Source of the DNA: DSWT01 sp035415725 | GTDB taxonomy: Bacteria > Chloroflexota > Anaerolineae > B4-G1 > SLSP01 | Reading direction: 5' to 3' | Assembly (NCBI GenBank): GCA_035415725.1 | Contig: DAOOGN010000055.1 | Location: 1 to 27,781, forward strand | Length of the DNA: 27,781 nt | In this document: positions 7,085-15,884 of the stretch, piece after piece | Position numbering within the stretch: position 1 is the stretch's first letter | How the letters are laid out: every line of letters begins with the position of its first letter | Program-made: the position numbers and the translations under genes | The notes under the pieces: generated by a model | Seen by the model: the letters and a program-made list of their open reading frames with translations, nothing else | What the model was told of the DNA's origin: nothing | Database searches by the model: none

Positions 7085-8983
7085 TTAAGGGATGGCGATG
7101 GGCAGGGTGGGTGGAGCGATGCGCACGCTGACTTCCGGCTTGGCGGCCTCGATGAGTCGGTCAAAGCCCAACAGCGGAATCAACACCCGCACGGTTCCTA
7201 CGGTCGGCACGGTAAAAGAAAGTTGTCCCTGGTCGTCGGTGTAGCCGCGCGCCAACTCAGTTTTGGTTTCCGGGGACTGGACACTCACGAAGAAGCCGGG
7301 GACGCCTTCGCCGGCGCCGGCCTGTCCGTCGACATTCGCATCATAATACACCACAACGCGAAAAGTACGGAAACCGGCGGGCGTAGGGGTCAGCGTCAGC
7401 GGCACCGGTGTAGTGATCAGACGGAAATCCAGTTCTTTGTTCTCTCCGGCTGCCGTCGGTGGTGGGGTGGTGGGGGTGGCGATGGGCGATGTAGGTGTTT
7501 GGGGAGTGGCAGTGGCTCGTGGCGTGGATTGAGGCGTTTCCGTATCGGCTTTGCCGGGCGCGGGAGTGACATTAGCGCCGGGTATCGTCAGGTTACACGT
7601 GAGGGTGTAGTCGCTCTGGGTCGCGGCTTGAATATCCATCCGATCTCCCTGGCCGATAAGGATGTAGATGAAACCCTCGTAAGTAGCATAGTACGAGAGT
7701 CGGCTGTTGAAGTCGCCCAGGGCGATGTCGTCGTTAGCCATGAGGAAGTAACCTTCCGCCGGCCCGCTGTAGAAGACCATGCGTGGGTCGACGCCGGGGT
7801 CGAGGTTGTCGGTCTCGCACGTCAATTGCAGGCCCGGTTTGACCCGGATCTTGAAGAAGTCGTTATCGACCGCCGCGCCGCCCCACGGCATAAAGTTGAG
7901 ATTGTAGGTCACCCCTGACGCGATGGTGGTAGCCATAGCGAAGTTGTAGTTCGGTTCATAGGCATCGAATCCGCCGGGCCAGGTGGGCTTGGGGGTAGCC
8001 GTGGCGGATGAAGGAGTGGAGGTTCTGGTCGGCGTGGGGGTGACCGTGTTGGTGGGGGTGGCGGTCGGTTGCAGGATGATTACTTCCAACAGATAGTCTA
8101 CGAGCGTGTTGGAGGGTGAAGCGGTCGTCACACTGGATACACACAGATAGTAACGGGTGAGGGTGGCCGGCAACGTCAACTCGACTTCGTGATTGGTCGC
8201 CGTGGTGTTGCCCATGATGTAATAGCCGTTGTTGTCGTAGACCTTGAGCCAGCGATTGAATCCATAGTCACTGAGGACGAGGCGGTATTGTAGTCCGATC
8301 GTCGTATCGATGGCAAAACAATCCACATCGTAGATGCTGGTGATGGCTCCTACCACTTTACCGGGGACGGTAAACGCATCGGCGGTGCCAACGTTGTCGT
8401 TAGGTTCGCTTTCGATGGGGATATTAGGCGGCGGTGGCATCGGCGTTTGTGTGGGAGTAGGAGTGAGCGTGGGCGTGGGGGTGAGCGTGGGCGTGGGGGT
8501 GGGTGTGGTCGGCTCATTGACGTAGATGGTGTAGTCCGTTGGCCCGGCGGTGGGGTCGTTGTTGGGAGCGGTGATGCGGATGTAGTAAAGCGTGCTCTGC
8601 GCTTGAAAAGACAGGCTGACCGTGGCCTGGGACGGATCGGTCTGGGCATAAGCGACCCAGCCGTAAGCGTTGGTGTAGATATCGATGCGGCGTTCTGGAT
8701 TCCCCGTGCGGGTGAGCGTAAGAGTATAAACTTGCGTCGAAGTTGTGCTGATTTTGAAATAATCCTCGTCGCCGGTCGTGGTAATCGCGCCAGTCATATT
8801 GCCTGGAATAACAAATGTGTTTGCCGAGGCAAAACCGTCGTTTGGCTCAATCTCAGCAGCGGTGGGGGCCAGGGGACCCGCGTTGCTCCACGATGGCGAC
8901 ATGGCGAGCATAATCAATGCGACAGTGAACAAGATGACTAACGTCGCCAGTCCAGTCGTAAATCGCTTGGCTTGTGTTTTCAT
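7085..8983 (-). CDS. Secreted protein with three PPC-like domains and Pro/Thr linkers
   Basis: A 632-aa exported protein. It has a signal peptide (about 1-35, hydrophobic LATLVILFTVALIMLAM, then SNA-GP). Three beta-sandwich modules of the bacterial pre-peptidase C-terminal type follow, each opening with a form of EPND/EPNYNFA and spanning about 45-150, 190-300 and 340-465. They are separated by Thr/Pro-rich linkers. A C-terminal SdrD-B-like domain follows (VVVYYDANVDGQAGAGEGVP, then TDDQGQLSFTVP). No peptidase or other catalytic domain is visible, so it is probably structural or binding. Of two ATGs (8989, 8983), the second has ideal spacing from GGAGG. It follows pcrA by about 70 bases. Confidence 0.82.
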   Translation of the reverse strand: MKTQAKRFTTGLATLVILFTVALIMLAMSPSWSNAGPLAPTAAEIEPNDGFASANTFVIPGNMTGAITTTGDEDYFKISTTSTQVYTLTLTRTGNPERRIDIYTNAYGWVAYAQTDPSQATVSLSFQAQSTLYYIRITAPNNDPTAGPTDYTIYVNEPTTPTPTPTLTPTPTLTPTPTQTPMPPPPNIPIESEPNDNVGTADAFTVPGKVVGAITSIYDVDCFAIDTTIGLQYRLVLSDYGFNRWLKVYDNNGYYIMGNTTATNHEVELTLPATLTRYYLCVSSVTTASPSNTLVDYLLEVIILQPTATPTNTVTPTPTRTSTPSSATATPKPTWPGGFDAYEPNYNFAMATTIASGVTYNLNFMPWGGAAVDNDFFKIRVKPGLQLTCETDNLDPGVDPRMVFYSGPAEGYFLMANDDIALGDFNSRLSYYATYEGFIYILIGQGDRMDIQAATQSDYTLTCNLTIPGANVTPAPGKADTETPQSTPRATATPQTPTSPIATPTTPPPTAAGENKELDFRLITTPVPLTLTPTPAGFRTFRVVVYYDANVDGQAGAGEGVPGFFVSVQSPETKTELARGYTDDQGQLSFTVPTVGTVRVLIPLLGFDRLIEAAKPEVSVRIAPPTLPIAIP

Positions 8984-9009
8984 TCCCATTCCTCCACAGT
9001 AAGCCGTCA

Positions 9010-9056
9010 GCGGTCAGCTTTCAGCCGTCTGCTCAAAGGCTGATGGCTGAGAGCTA
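9010..9056 (-). repeat. Imperfect hairpin after pcrA
   Basis: AGCTTTCAGCC and GGCTGATGGCTGAGAGCT form an imperfect stem immediately after, and partly overlapping, the end of the helicase gene. It could act as a weak terminator between pcrA and the PPC protein. The TCAGC-rich sequence also resembles a common interspersed repeat. No T tract follows. Confidence 0.4.
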
Positions 9057-11237
9057 ATGTTCTGAGATCGGCTCCAGCGGCGCCATGCCGGCTAACAGAT
9101 GTTTGACCCCGATCCCATTGGTAAAGAGGACGGTGACCATTTCACTGCGTCCCTCCATCTGGCTTTCCAACACCATGCCCTCGCCGTAATGCGTGTGCCG
9201 CACGCGCTGTCCCTGGCGATACTGAAGCTGCGGTGTTGACGGCGCCGGGCGCGAGGGCGAGTCATCGCTCCACGCGACGGCCCACTGTCGTGGCGCGGTG
9301 TTCTTCTGTTTCCGACGCGGATGGTCCAGGACTTCATCCGGCAGGTCTGTCAGAAAACGCGAAGGGGCCGCAGGTTCGCCCTTGTTGTACTGCCCCCAGC
9401 CACGGCGAAAGGCGTAGGTGAGGTAGAGACGCTTCTCGGCGCGCGTCATTCCCACATAAAGCAAGCGCCGTTCTTCGGCAATCTGTTGGGGCGAATCCAT
9501 AGAGCGGCTGTGAGGCAGCATCCCTTCCTCCAAACCGGTGAGGAAGACCACGGGGTATTCCAGCCCTTTGGCACTGTGCAGCGTGAGCAGGGTGACAGCG
9601 CGGACCTCCTCGGCGAGTTCGTCGATGTCGGCGACCAATGCCACCTCGGTCAGGAAATCCGCCAGCGTGATCTCCGGCGCATCGGCAACGACGGCCCGCA
9701 ACGCCTGGATGTTCTCCCAGCGCGATTCGCCGTCGTCGGAGCCGTCGCGGACGTAGCTTTCGTAGCCTATGTCGGCGAGGATGGCATCGAGCAGTTGCGT
9801 CACACTCACCGCGGTGCGGAGCTGCTGCCAGCGGTTCACCCAGCCGATGAAGCCCTTCAGCGATTGCAGGGCGCGGTTGGTGAGCGTCCCTTGTTCCAAC
9901 AAAGAGAGCGCACCTTGATAGCGACTGCCTCCTCGGGCCGTGGCGGCCTCGGCCAGGGCATCCAGGGTGCGTGTACCGAGTCCGCGGGGTGGCACGTTAA
10001 CCACCCGCATGAAACTGACGTCGTCATCGGGCGTCTGCGCCAGGCGCAGATAGGCCAACACATCCTTGATCTCCTTGCGCGCATAGAACCGCGTCGCGCC
10101 GATCAGGCGATAGGGGATGTTGTGACGCACGCAGGCCTCTTCCAGAGCGCGGGATTGAGCGTTGGTGCGGTACATGACGGCGATGTCGCTGTAGGCGTAG
10201 CCGGAGCGCGTCAGCGTTTTGATCTCGCCGGCGACGAAATCGGCCTCTTCCTGCTCGTCGTAGGCTTCGTGAAGGGTGATAGGATCGCCGCCGCGCCGGT
10301 GGGTGAAGAGGTGCTTGGGAGTGCGATCGAGATTGGAGCTGATGATGGCCTGGGCACCGTCCAGGATGACCTGGGTGGAACGATAATTTTCCTCCAAAAG
10401 AAACTGGCGCAGCTCGGGAAAGTCTGTGCGCAGACGCTGGATGTTGCGGTAGTCGGCGCCGCGCCACGAGTAGATGGACTGGTCCTCGTCGGCGACGACG
10501 TACAGGCTGTGATGCTCCTGCGCCAAAAGGTGCAGGATGACGTACTGGGCCATGTTCGTATCCTGGAACTCGTCCACCAGCAGATAGCGATAGCGTCCCC
10601 GATACTTGTCCCGGACCCCTGGATCGTTGCGGAGCAGTCTGGCCGTCTCCATCAGCAGGTCGTCGAAGTCGAGGCTGTTGTTCTGGCGCAATGTGTCCTG
10701 GTAGCGGGCATAGGCGCGCGCGACGATTTCATCGTAGTAGGTCTGGACGGGATAGTCGGCAGGGGGGATAAGTTCGTTTTTCGCGCCGGAGATGGCATTG
10801 AGCAGCGCATGCGGTTTGTAGCGCTTGTCATCCAGCCCGAGGTCCTTGATGACCTGTTTCATCACGGTGAGTTGATCGTCGGCGTCAAAGATCAGATAGT
10901 TGGGGGAAAGGCCGGCGGCGCCGGCCTCACGGCGCAGGATGCGGGCGCAGGCCGCGTGAAAAGTACCCAGCGTCATGGCCTGCGTCGAGGCGTCGCCGAG
11001 CATGGTGTCGAGCCGGTGGCGCATCTCACGGGCGGCCTTGTTGGTGAAGGTGACGGCGAGAATTTGCCAGGCCGGCACGCGCATCTCCGCCAGCATCCAG
11101 GCGATGCGGTGGGTCAGAACGCGCGTCTTGCCGGACCCCGGCCCGGCCAGCACCAGCACCGGACCGTTGGGCGTGGTGATGGCCGCCTGCTGCTGTGGAT
11201 TCAGCGTTTGTAAGATAGAATGTGTCCGTTCATTCAT
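9054..11237 (-). CDS. pcrA: ATP-dependent 3'-5' DNA helicase PcrA/UvrD
   Basis: A superfamily 1A helicase of about 727 aa, used in nucleotide excision and mismatch repair and in clearing RecA or stalled transcription. All core motifs are visible in order: Q motif and LNPQQQAAI, Walker A AGPGSGKTRV, FTNKAAREM (Ia), DEFQDTN (II), DEDQSIYSWRGA (III), LEENYRS (IV), TLHSAKGLEYPVVF (V) and YVGMTRAEKRLYL (VI). The C-terminus has the Tudor-like domain of PcrA (GQRVRHTHYGEGMV). The start is set at 11237 (MNERTH); a 19-residue extension in frame has no family resemblance. No ribosome site precedes this ATG, and a promoter ends about seven bases upstream, so the message may be leaderless. It is a housekeeping gene rather than a defence helicase. 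Confidence 0.96.
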   Translation of the reverse strand: MNERTHSILQTLNPQQQAAITTPNGPVLVLAGPGSGKTRVLTHRIAWMLAEMRVPAWQILAVTFTNKAAREMRHRLDTMLGDASTQAMTLGTFHAACARILRREAGAAGLSPNYLIFDADDQLTVMKQVIKDLGLDDKRYKPHALLNAISGAKNELIPPADYPVQTYYDEIVARAYARYQDTLRQNNSLDFDDLLMETARLLRNDPGVRDKYRGRYRYLLVDEFQDTNMAQYVILHLLAQEHHSLYVVADEDQSIYSWRGADYRNIQRLRTDFPELRQFLLEENYRSTQVILDGAQAIISSNLDRTPKHLFTHRRGGDPITLHEAYDEQEEADFVAGEIKTLTRSGYAYSDIAVMYRTNAQSRALEEACVRHNIPYRLIGATRFYARKEIKDVLAYLRLAQTPDDDVSFMRVVNVPPRGLGTRTLDALAEAATARGGSRYQGALSLLEQGTLTNRALQSLKGFIGWVNRWQQLRTAVSVTQLLDAILADIGYESYVRDGSDDGESRWENIQALRAVVADAPEITLADFLTEVALVADIDELAEEVRAVTLLTLHSAKGLEYPVVFLTGLEEGMLPHSRSMDSPQQIAEERRLLYVGMTRAEKRLYLTYAFRRGWGQYNKGEPAAPSRFLTDLPDEVLDHPRRKQKNTAPRQWAVAWSDDSPSRPAPSTPQLQYRQGQRVRHTHYGEGMVLESQMEGRSEMVTVLFTNGIGVKHLLAGMAPLEPISEH

Positions 11238-11244
11238 AGTGCCT

Positions 11245-11272
11245 ATTGTAACATGGAGAGGCTCTGAAGCAA
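11245..11272 (-). promoter_or_regulatory. Candidate promoter of pcrA
   Basis: On the minus strand TTGCTT (11267-11272), 16 bases and TACAAT (11245-11250) place transcription start at about the ATG at 11237, consistent with a leaderless or nearly leaderless transcript. A 9-bp perfect stem (11280-11288 with 11301-11309) lies just upstream. The rest of the gap up to 11470 shows nothing I can identify. Confidence 0.4.
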
Positions 11273-11470
11273 ATGAAACATCCGCGCAGGCCACGGCGGA
11301 TGCGCGGATACGTGCTGTGGACCTCTTATGCGTCTAGTCCATCGTAGTAAAAATGTCACACCCGTTAGCCATGCGCGGAGTGGGTCGCCAGATCCGCGGT
11401 TCTCGCGCCCTACGCCGGGATGACCATCTCTGGCCAGCCTTCACTGGGGAACTATTTGTGCCGCGCAGTC

Positions 11471-13087
11471 CTAGTGCAGTTTTTTCTTGATCTTATCCAG
11501 CCTCAGCAGCATATCGTCGGGGATGAACACCTTTTGCGCGGCAGCGGTGTGTTCGACCATATCGATGAAACTGAGCAACACATAATCGTCCGTCGGCGCT
11601 TGCCGGTTATCTCTGGTCATCTCACTCAAGGTTTGAACCATGGTATCCAGCATTTCCTGGCGTACCTGGCTCATGGCGCGTTCGCGCAATTTCAGTTCCT
11701 GGAGGCGCTCGACCGACTCGATTTTCTGGACTTCGATATCGCGCCGCGCTTTCCAGGTCTTGGCCCATTCCTGGAGCACCTGACCCTTGAATTCGACATC
11801 GTGCAACGTGACTTCCATAATTTCGACACCGCAATCCTCGGCCACGGCCGGGGTGAGGGCATCGAGAAGGGACTGACGTATTTGTCGGCGGACGTCAGGG
11901 TCGAGAAGCTCATCGAGTTTGTACTGCGCGAGAATCTTGTTGCGCATGGCGCCTTCCGTAGCGCCGATGATCACCCGCTTGACCCAATCCATCACCCGAT
12001 CCGGCTCCGTGCGCCATGCCTCGCGGATCCACTTGCACGTCGCGGCTTTGAGGATGTCGTCATCGGTATCACCAACCCGGAATTTGACGGCGACTTCGTA
12101 GGTGATAGGAATACCATCTTGGGTAACCGCGCTGACTTTGAACGGCCAGCGCTGGGGACGCATGTCGATCATGTCCCAAATCTTCTCGAAAGGCTCAAGG
12201 CGCGGGAAGCCGGGGCCGCGCAGGATACGCGCCAGCTTGCCTTCTTTCTCGGTGATGACGGCGCTGTCTTGTCGGATCACCAGTCCGGCAGGCCCGCCTA
12301 TTTTATGGATGGAGTCCTTCCCCTTGACGATGCTTCCGCCCTGGATAATCAGGTAAGGGGAAAACCCAGGACGCCCAAAGATACGGTGCAGGATAAACTG
12401 CCGTCCTTCTTTGACACTGTCGAGTTTGTACACGGTAGTGACAAAGGAGGCGCAGAGCCAGAGGGCCATCGCGATGCCGGCTATGCCGGGCACCATGCCC
12501 CCCAAGACGTTAGCGCTGAACTGCCGGACAAACGCCTGCGTCGTCGGAATTTTGGAATTCTCGACGCTCTGAACGGTCGCCAGGGTGGCGACGCCGTCGA
12601 GGTTCCGTACCTTAGTCACCCGCACTGTGAGACGGCAGGTCGCCGTTTGGGCCACAGGCACGTCGTTGTTGAAGAAGGTGAGTTCGATGTTGTGAAACCC
12701 TTCCGTGGCCGTAGCGAAGATATTCAGTCTGGCCGAAAGTTGGCCTCCTTTCGTCGTCGCCGGGATGATATCGCTGAGGCCCACCGGCATCTCGTCTTCA
12801 GCGCCGGTCACAGTCGGGCTGATGACGGTTGGGATGATGAGGTTGAGCGTTTCGCCGACGCGACTGTGCGCGATATCCACACCGACAACGATGCCATCTC
12901 TGTCGACGGCGGTCGCCAGGTTACCCCCGTCGATGCCGCCGGGACATGTGGCGATGATCGGCTGGTTGTAATGGGTTGTGGCAATGGAAACCGCAATCAG
13001 GCTGACCGTGAACAGGACGGCGCAGGTGATGAGAACGGCTATAGCGACCCGGCTGTAATAATGCTGCATCCTTTGGAAGTTGAACAT
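11471..13087 (-). CDS. SPFH/band-7 membrane protein with extracytoplasmic domain
   Basis: A 538-aa protein of the stomatin/prohibitin/flotillin (SPFH) superfamily by architecture. A membrane helix (about 13-35) is followed by about 155 probably beta-rich residues outside the cell (36-190), and a second helix (about 193-218) returns the chain to the cytoplasm. The SPFH domain spans about 225-440: RPQRWPFKVSAVTQDGIPITYEVAVKFRV, then TPAVAEDCGVEIMEVTLHDVEFKG. A charged coiled coil (about 440-495) and a short C-terminal helix end it. The start follows GAGGAAAG by five bases. It lies 20 bases after a larger SPFH gene, clearly in the same operon. SPFH proteins form ring-like membrane scaffolds; what this one organises is unknown. 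The exterior domain could be a sensor. Confidence 0.85.
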   Translation of the reverse strand: MFNFQRMQHYYSRVAIAVLITCAVLFTVSLIAVSIATTHYNQPIIATCPGGIDGGNLATAVDRDGIVVGVDIAHSRVGETLNLIIPTVISPTVTGAEDEMPVGLSDIIPATTKGGQLSARLNIFATATEGFHNIELTFFNNDVPVAQTATCRLTVRVTKVRNLDGVATLATVQSVENSKIPTTQAFVRQFSANVLGGMVPGIAGIAMALWLCASFVTTVYKLDSVKEGRQFILHRIFGRPGFSPYLIIQGGSIVKGKDSIHKIGGPAGLVIRQDSAVITEKEGKLARILRGPGFPRLEPFEKIWDMIDMRPQRWPFKVSAVTQDGIPITYEVAVKFRVGDTDDDILKAATCKWIREAWRTEPDRVMDWVKRVIIGATEGAMRNKILAQYKLDELLDPDVRRQIRQSLLDALTPAVAEDCGVEIMEVTLHDVEFKGQVLQEWAKTWKARRDIEVQKIESVERLQELKLRERAMSQVRQEMLDTMVQTLSEMTRDNRQAPTDDYVLLSFIDMVEHTAAAQKVFIPDDMLLRLDKIKKKLH

Positions 13088-13107
13088 TTTTCTTTCCTCA
13101 CCGGCAG

Positions 13108-15651
13108 CTAAGTGTCCGCATTCCTTAACAAATCGAGCAGATAAGGAGTTAAAGGGCCACCGATTTGCAGTTGCGGCAGTGTGTTATTCTCCTGAGTCTC
13201 CGTATCAGACGGCGGGTGAACCCCCATCGCCTCGAAAAGTTTAGCGGCCAGGATGCGTTTGTTGACGTCCCTCTCTGCCTCTTGCAGGATTTGGGTGAGT
13301 TTGGTCAGCATTTCTAGCCGCACCTCGGCGCGCCTCTCCTGTTCCTGGAGGGCAATGCGTGCTTTGGCCTCGGCGATGGCGACTTCGATATCTTTCTCGC
13401 GTTTGACCTCCCAGTTTTTGATGCGCTGCGCGGTAATGTCGTCGGGGACTTTGATGTCGCTGATCCCGCCGCCGATGACCTCGATGCCCAGAGGTTTCAT
13501 GGCTTCTTTGAGTTTGCCGATGAAGGTGCTGCTGATTTCGGCGCGAGGATTTCTGATGCGCGATGCCTCCAGGGCGTCGTCCCAGGCAATCTCCGGCTGC
13601 AAGAAATCGTCGCTGACGGTGGGAGGAGCGCTGCAGCAGACATAACGCCAGGCGTTCTGCATTTCGCGGGAGAGCGACGCAAAAGCCGTCAAGGCGATGA
13701 GCGTACATTTTGCGTTCCCCGCAGGGGGAATGGCGGACAGAACGCGCGGGGTGATGGCCCCCTCTGGCACTCCAATCAAGACCCGCAGGCTTCTTTTCGC
13801 TGCGCCGATGACGGTGATCTGGTCTACGGCGACGTCGAAGTGGGAGGCCAGGGTCTTCTGGAGGTCTTCCAGATGGATTTTGCTGCCTTCCTCTGTTGCC
13901 AGGAGTACTTCCACCTTGGCGGGCGGGGTGTAGGTACCCGGCCGCGGGAAGAGTTGGGCGATGTATTGGCTCGGCCAACGCTTTTGGATCTGCTGCGCCA
14001 GGTCATCGAGTGCACTGCGGTCGGCACAGTACTGGACCAACGTCTGTGCCAGTTCTTCTTCCGTTCGGTATTGGAAAAGGGTGTAGGCGCCCCCCATGTC
14101 AAAAGCCAGGTCCTTGACTTCATCCGCATCCAGACGATGGGCCATAAACTGCTGCAACTTTGTCGTCGGCGCGAGAGTGGCGGCGGTGCCCATGCCGGTT
14201 CCCGTGCCGCCGCTCAATTCTTCGTAGAGTTTTTGTGGCGGTTCATATTTAGGTTTATCGGGGTCTGGAATATCCATGTGGAGTTCGTTGCAGGTATAGT
14301 TTGCTACCACATCCTTGAGTAAGGGTGGCCCCATGGTCAGCACTAACTCATGCCAGGGACGGTGTGTGGTTTCTTCCGTAACAAGCTGATTCTCGTCCCG
14401 GTCGAATTTGTGCTCTATCACCGCGTGGCGGTATACCGCATTGATGACGGCGTCTTCGTTGTAGGGGTAGGATGTTCCCAGATGGACTTTACGCCCATCG
14501 GCCCATACACGATTGGGGATGAAGGTAAAGATACTGGCTGTAATGCCATCTTTGGTCTCGGCATTGATCGTGATGCCCCGGAGTTGAGGGCGCAAATCTA
14601 CGTCGGTGTAGAGGTTCTCAAATTGCCGGGTGAAACTCAGACCCGGCGGACATACTCTGAACTTGATGCCGTCTGAAGTGACAGCCAGGTGATCGCAACG
14701 GGTTAAGATGATCCCCGGTCCGGCATAGAATTGTTTGTACGGATCGCCGTTGACGTGGGGATCGGGCTTTTCTTTGTCCAGCGTTTCGCGTGTTTTCCAA
14801 TCGTCGATCACATAATAGGGGTAATTCGTCCCCATGGCTAATGTGAGGACACTGCGAAGAGCCAATATCCTGGGGTCATCTTTGCCGGAAGGGAATAAAC
14901 AGCGCCAGGCCGGCGCTGCTACTTCTTCGCCAAAGGGGAAGAGATTGAGCAGGGTGGGAATTTTCTCATGGTTCGGTAGCGGCAGGGAGAGGATCGAGAA
15001 GTAATACAGGGCCCCCCAGAAAATGGCTTGCGCCGGCAGCGTAATCAGCAACAGACCTATACGGCCGGCGACTTGATAGCCGAGCCAACACGAAAAAACG
15101 AGTTCGAACCACAAGAGGGTGAACAGGGTCGTGCTTTTTCCCCGTACTATCATAGTGTTAAAAAACCATGGGCCGACTGTACCTATGAGGATGACGGCTA
15201 TCACCAAAGCCCAGGTGGTATCGGCCATGTCGAAAATATAGAACGGGGCAGCGGTCATCACCATACACACGGTGGCGGCTGCGACAAAGGCGCCGGTGAA
15301 CATAACGCTTCCTATCTCTTGGTTGAAGAAATAGCCCACAGCTCCGCTCAACGCCGTCGTCCACATAGCGATTTCCAGGATCAGGTATATGTGGATCAGG
15401 TAGGGTGCTACATTGTCGGAGAATTTCGTCAGTTGGGGATCGAGGTGGTGAAAAGGCAGTTGGTGGGGGTCAAAAACTAAACTCAACACAAGAAGAAGGA
15501 AAACATTGCCGGCACATGTCGTCAGGCCCAGAGTTATCCCCGCCTTCTTTGATTTCCAGAAGAGGCATCCCAGAATCACGGCGAGTATGCAGGCCAGCCC
15601 GCCTTCCATCAGCAGTGTCGATCCGGCGCGGGTAAGGAGTGTTATGAACAT
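13108..15651 (-). CDS. Polytopic SPFH-domain protein with inserted effector-associated-like domain
   Basis: An 847-aa protein of uncommon architecture. Residues 1-225 contain about seven hydrophobic segments. A cytoplasmic SPFH-like region begins near 306 (DHLAVTSDGIKFRVCPPG, then RGITINAETKDGITASIFT) and runs to about 460. It resumes near 660-745 (LKEAMKPLGIEVIGGGISDI) and leads into a charged coiled coil (745-800). Between the halves are a helical segment (about 497-560) resembling the effector-associated domains of bacterial conflict proteins, and a small alpha/beta segment (about 579-640; LEDLQKTLASHFDVAVDQIT, then RSLRVLIGVPEG). The start has AAAGG upstream. First gene of the SPFH operon. 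SPFH membership is firm from the second half; the inserted domains are assigned by pattern recall, and the function is unknown. Confidence 0.82.
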   Translation of the reverse strand: MFITLLTRAGSTLLMEGGLACILAVILGCLFWKSKKAGITLGLTTCAGNVFLLLVLSLVFDPHQLPFHHLDPQLTKFSDNVAPYLIHIYLILEIAMWTTALSGAVGYFFNQEIGSVMFTGAFVAAATVCMVMTAAPFYIFDMADTTWALVIAVILIGTVGPWFFNTMIVRGKSTTLFTLLWFELVFSCWLGYQVAGRIGLLLITLPAQAIFWGALYYFSILSLPLPNHEKIPTLLNLFPFGEEVAAPAWRCLFPSGKDDPRILALRSVLTLAMGTNYPYYVIDDWKTRETLDKEKPDPHVNGDPYKQFYAGPGIILTRCDHLAVTSDGIKFRVCPPGLSFTRQFENLYTDVDLRPQLRGITINAETKDGITASIFTFIPNRVWADGRKVHLGTSYPYNEDAVINAVYRHAVIEHKFDRDENQLVTEETTHRPWHELVLTMGPPLLKDVVANYTCNELHMDIPDPDKPKYEPPQKLYEELSGGTGTGMGTAATLAPTTKLQQFMAHRLDADEVKDLAFDMGGAYTLFQYRTEEELAQTLVQYCADRSALDDLAQQIQKRWPSQYIAQLFPRPGTYTPPAKVEVLLATEEGSKIHLEDLQKTLASHFDVAVDQITVIGAAKRSLRVLIGVPEGAITPRVLSAIPPAGNAKCTLIALTAFASLSREMQNAWRYVCCSAPPTVSDDFLQPEIAWDDALEASRIRNPRAEISSTFIGKLKEAMKPLGIEVIGGGISDIKVPDDITAQRIKNWEVKREKDIEVAIAEAKARIALQEQERRAEVRLEMLTKLTQILQEAERDVNKRILAAKLFEAMGVHPPSDTETQENNTLPQLQIGGPLTPYLLDLLRNADT

Positions 15652-15683
15652 AGTCGCCTTTCCCTTCTTTAGGAACGAGCCGA

Positions 15684-15786
15684 ACGAGGGCTAAAGCCTC
15701 ACGGCTCCACGCACAAAGCCCCCCAGGGGGACTGATCTGCCAGCCCATAGAGCTGGCAGGTTCAGCCGCTGGCTTTAGCCTCGGCT
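15684..15786. repeat. Nested inverted-repeat element in the SPFH operon leader
   Basis: Outer arms around GGCTAAAGCC (15689-15705) and its counterpart GGCTTTAGCC (15764-15786) enclose CCCCCCAGGGGG (15719-15730). A hairpin CTGCCAGC/GCTGGCAG follows (15737-15759). If transcription starts at the promoter near 15841, this element forms much of a 180-base leader. It resembles common interspersed palindromic elements; a regulatory role is unproven. Confidence 0.6.
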
Positions 15787-15832
15787 GAAGCTCCGCATTC
15801 CTGAAATAAATATGGATGGAATTTTAAGGTTT

Positions 15833-15869
15833 CTTACTTCATTATAGTAAGATTTGTCTTTGAATGCAA
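15833..15869 (-). promoter_or_regulatory. Promoter of the SPFH operon with overlapping operator-like repeat
   Basis: On the minus strand TTGCAT (15864-15869), 17 bases and a perfect TATAAT (15841-15846). The -10 box sits inside a 19-base inverted repeat, CTTACT-N7-AGTAAG (15833-15851). This is the arrangement expected for a repressor site. It lies just after the ubiB-like gene, so the SPFH pair can be transcribed independently. Confidence 0.55.
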
Positions 15870-15884
15870 ATGCGCTTCATTGCT

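Noticed and set aside
9321..11213. Long open frame (630 codons) on the plus strand opposite pcrA
   Set aside because: It is the antisense shadow of a complete helicase gene in GC-rich DNA; no domain, ribosome site or membrane pattern of its own.
9054..11237. UvrD-like helicase as part of a defence system such as Gabija
   Set aside because: It has the full-length PcrA layout including the C-terminal Tudor-like domain, and no OLD-family nuclease or other defence gene is beside it.
11420..13111. Long open frame (563 codons) on the plus strand opposite the smaller SPFH gene
   Set aside because: Antisense shadow; the minus-strand protein has clear membrane helices, SPFH motifs and a ribosome site.
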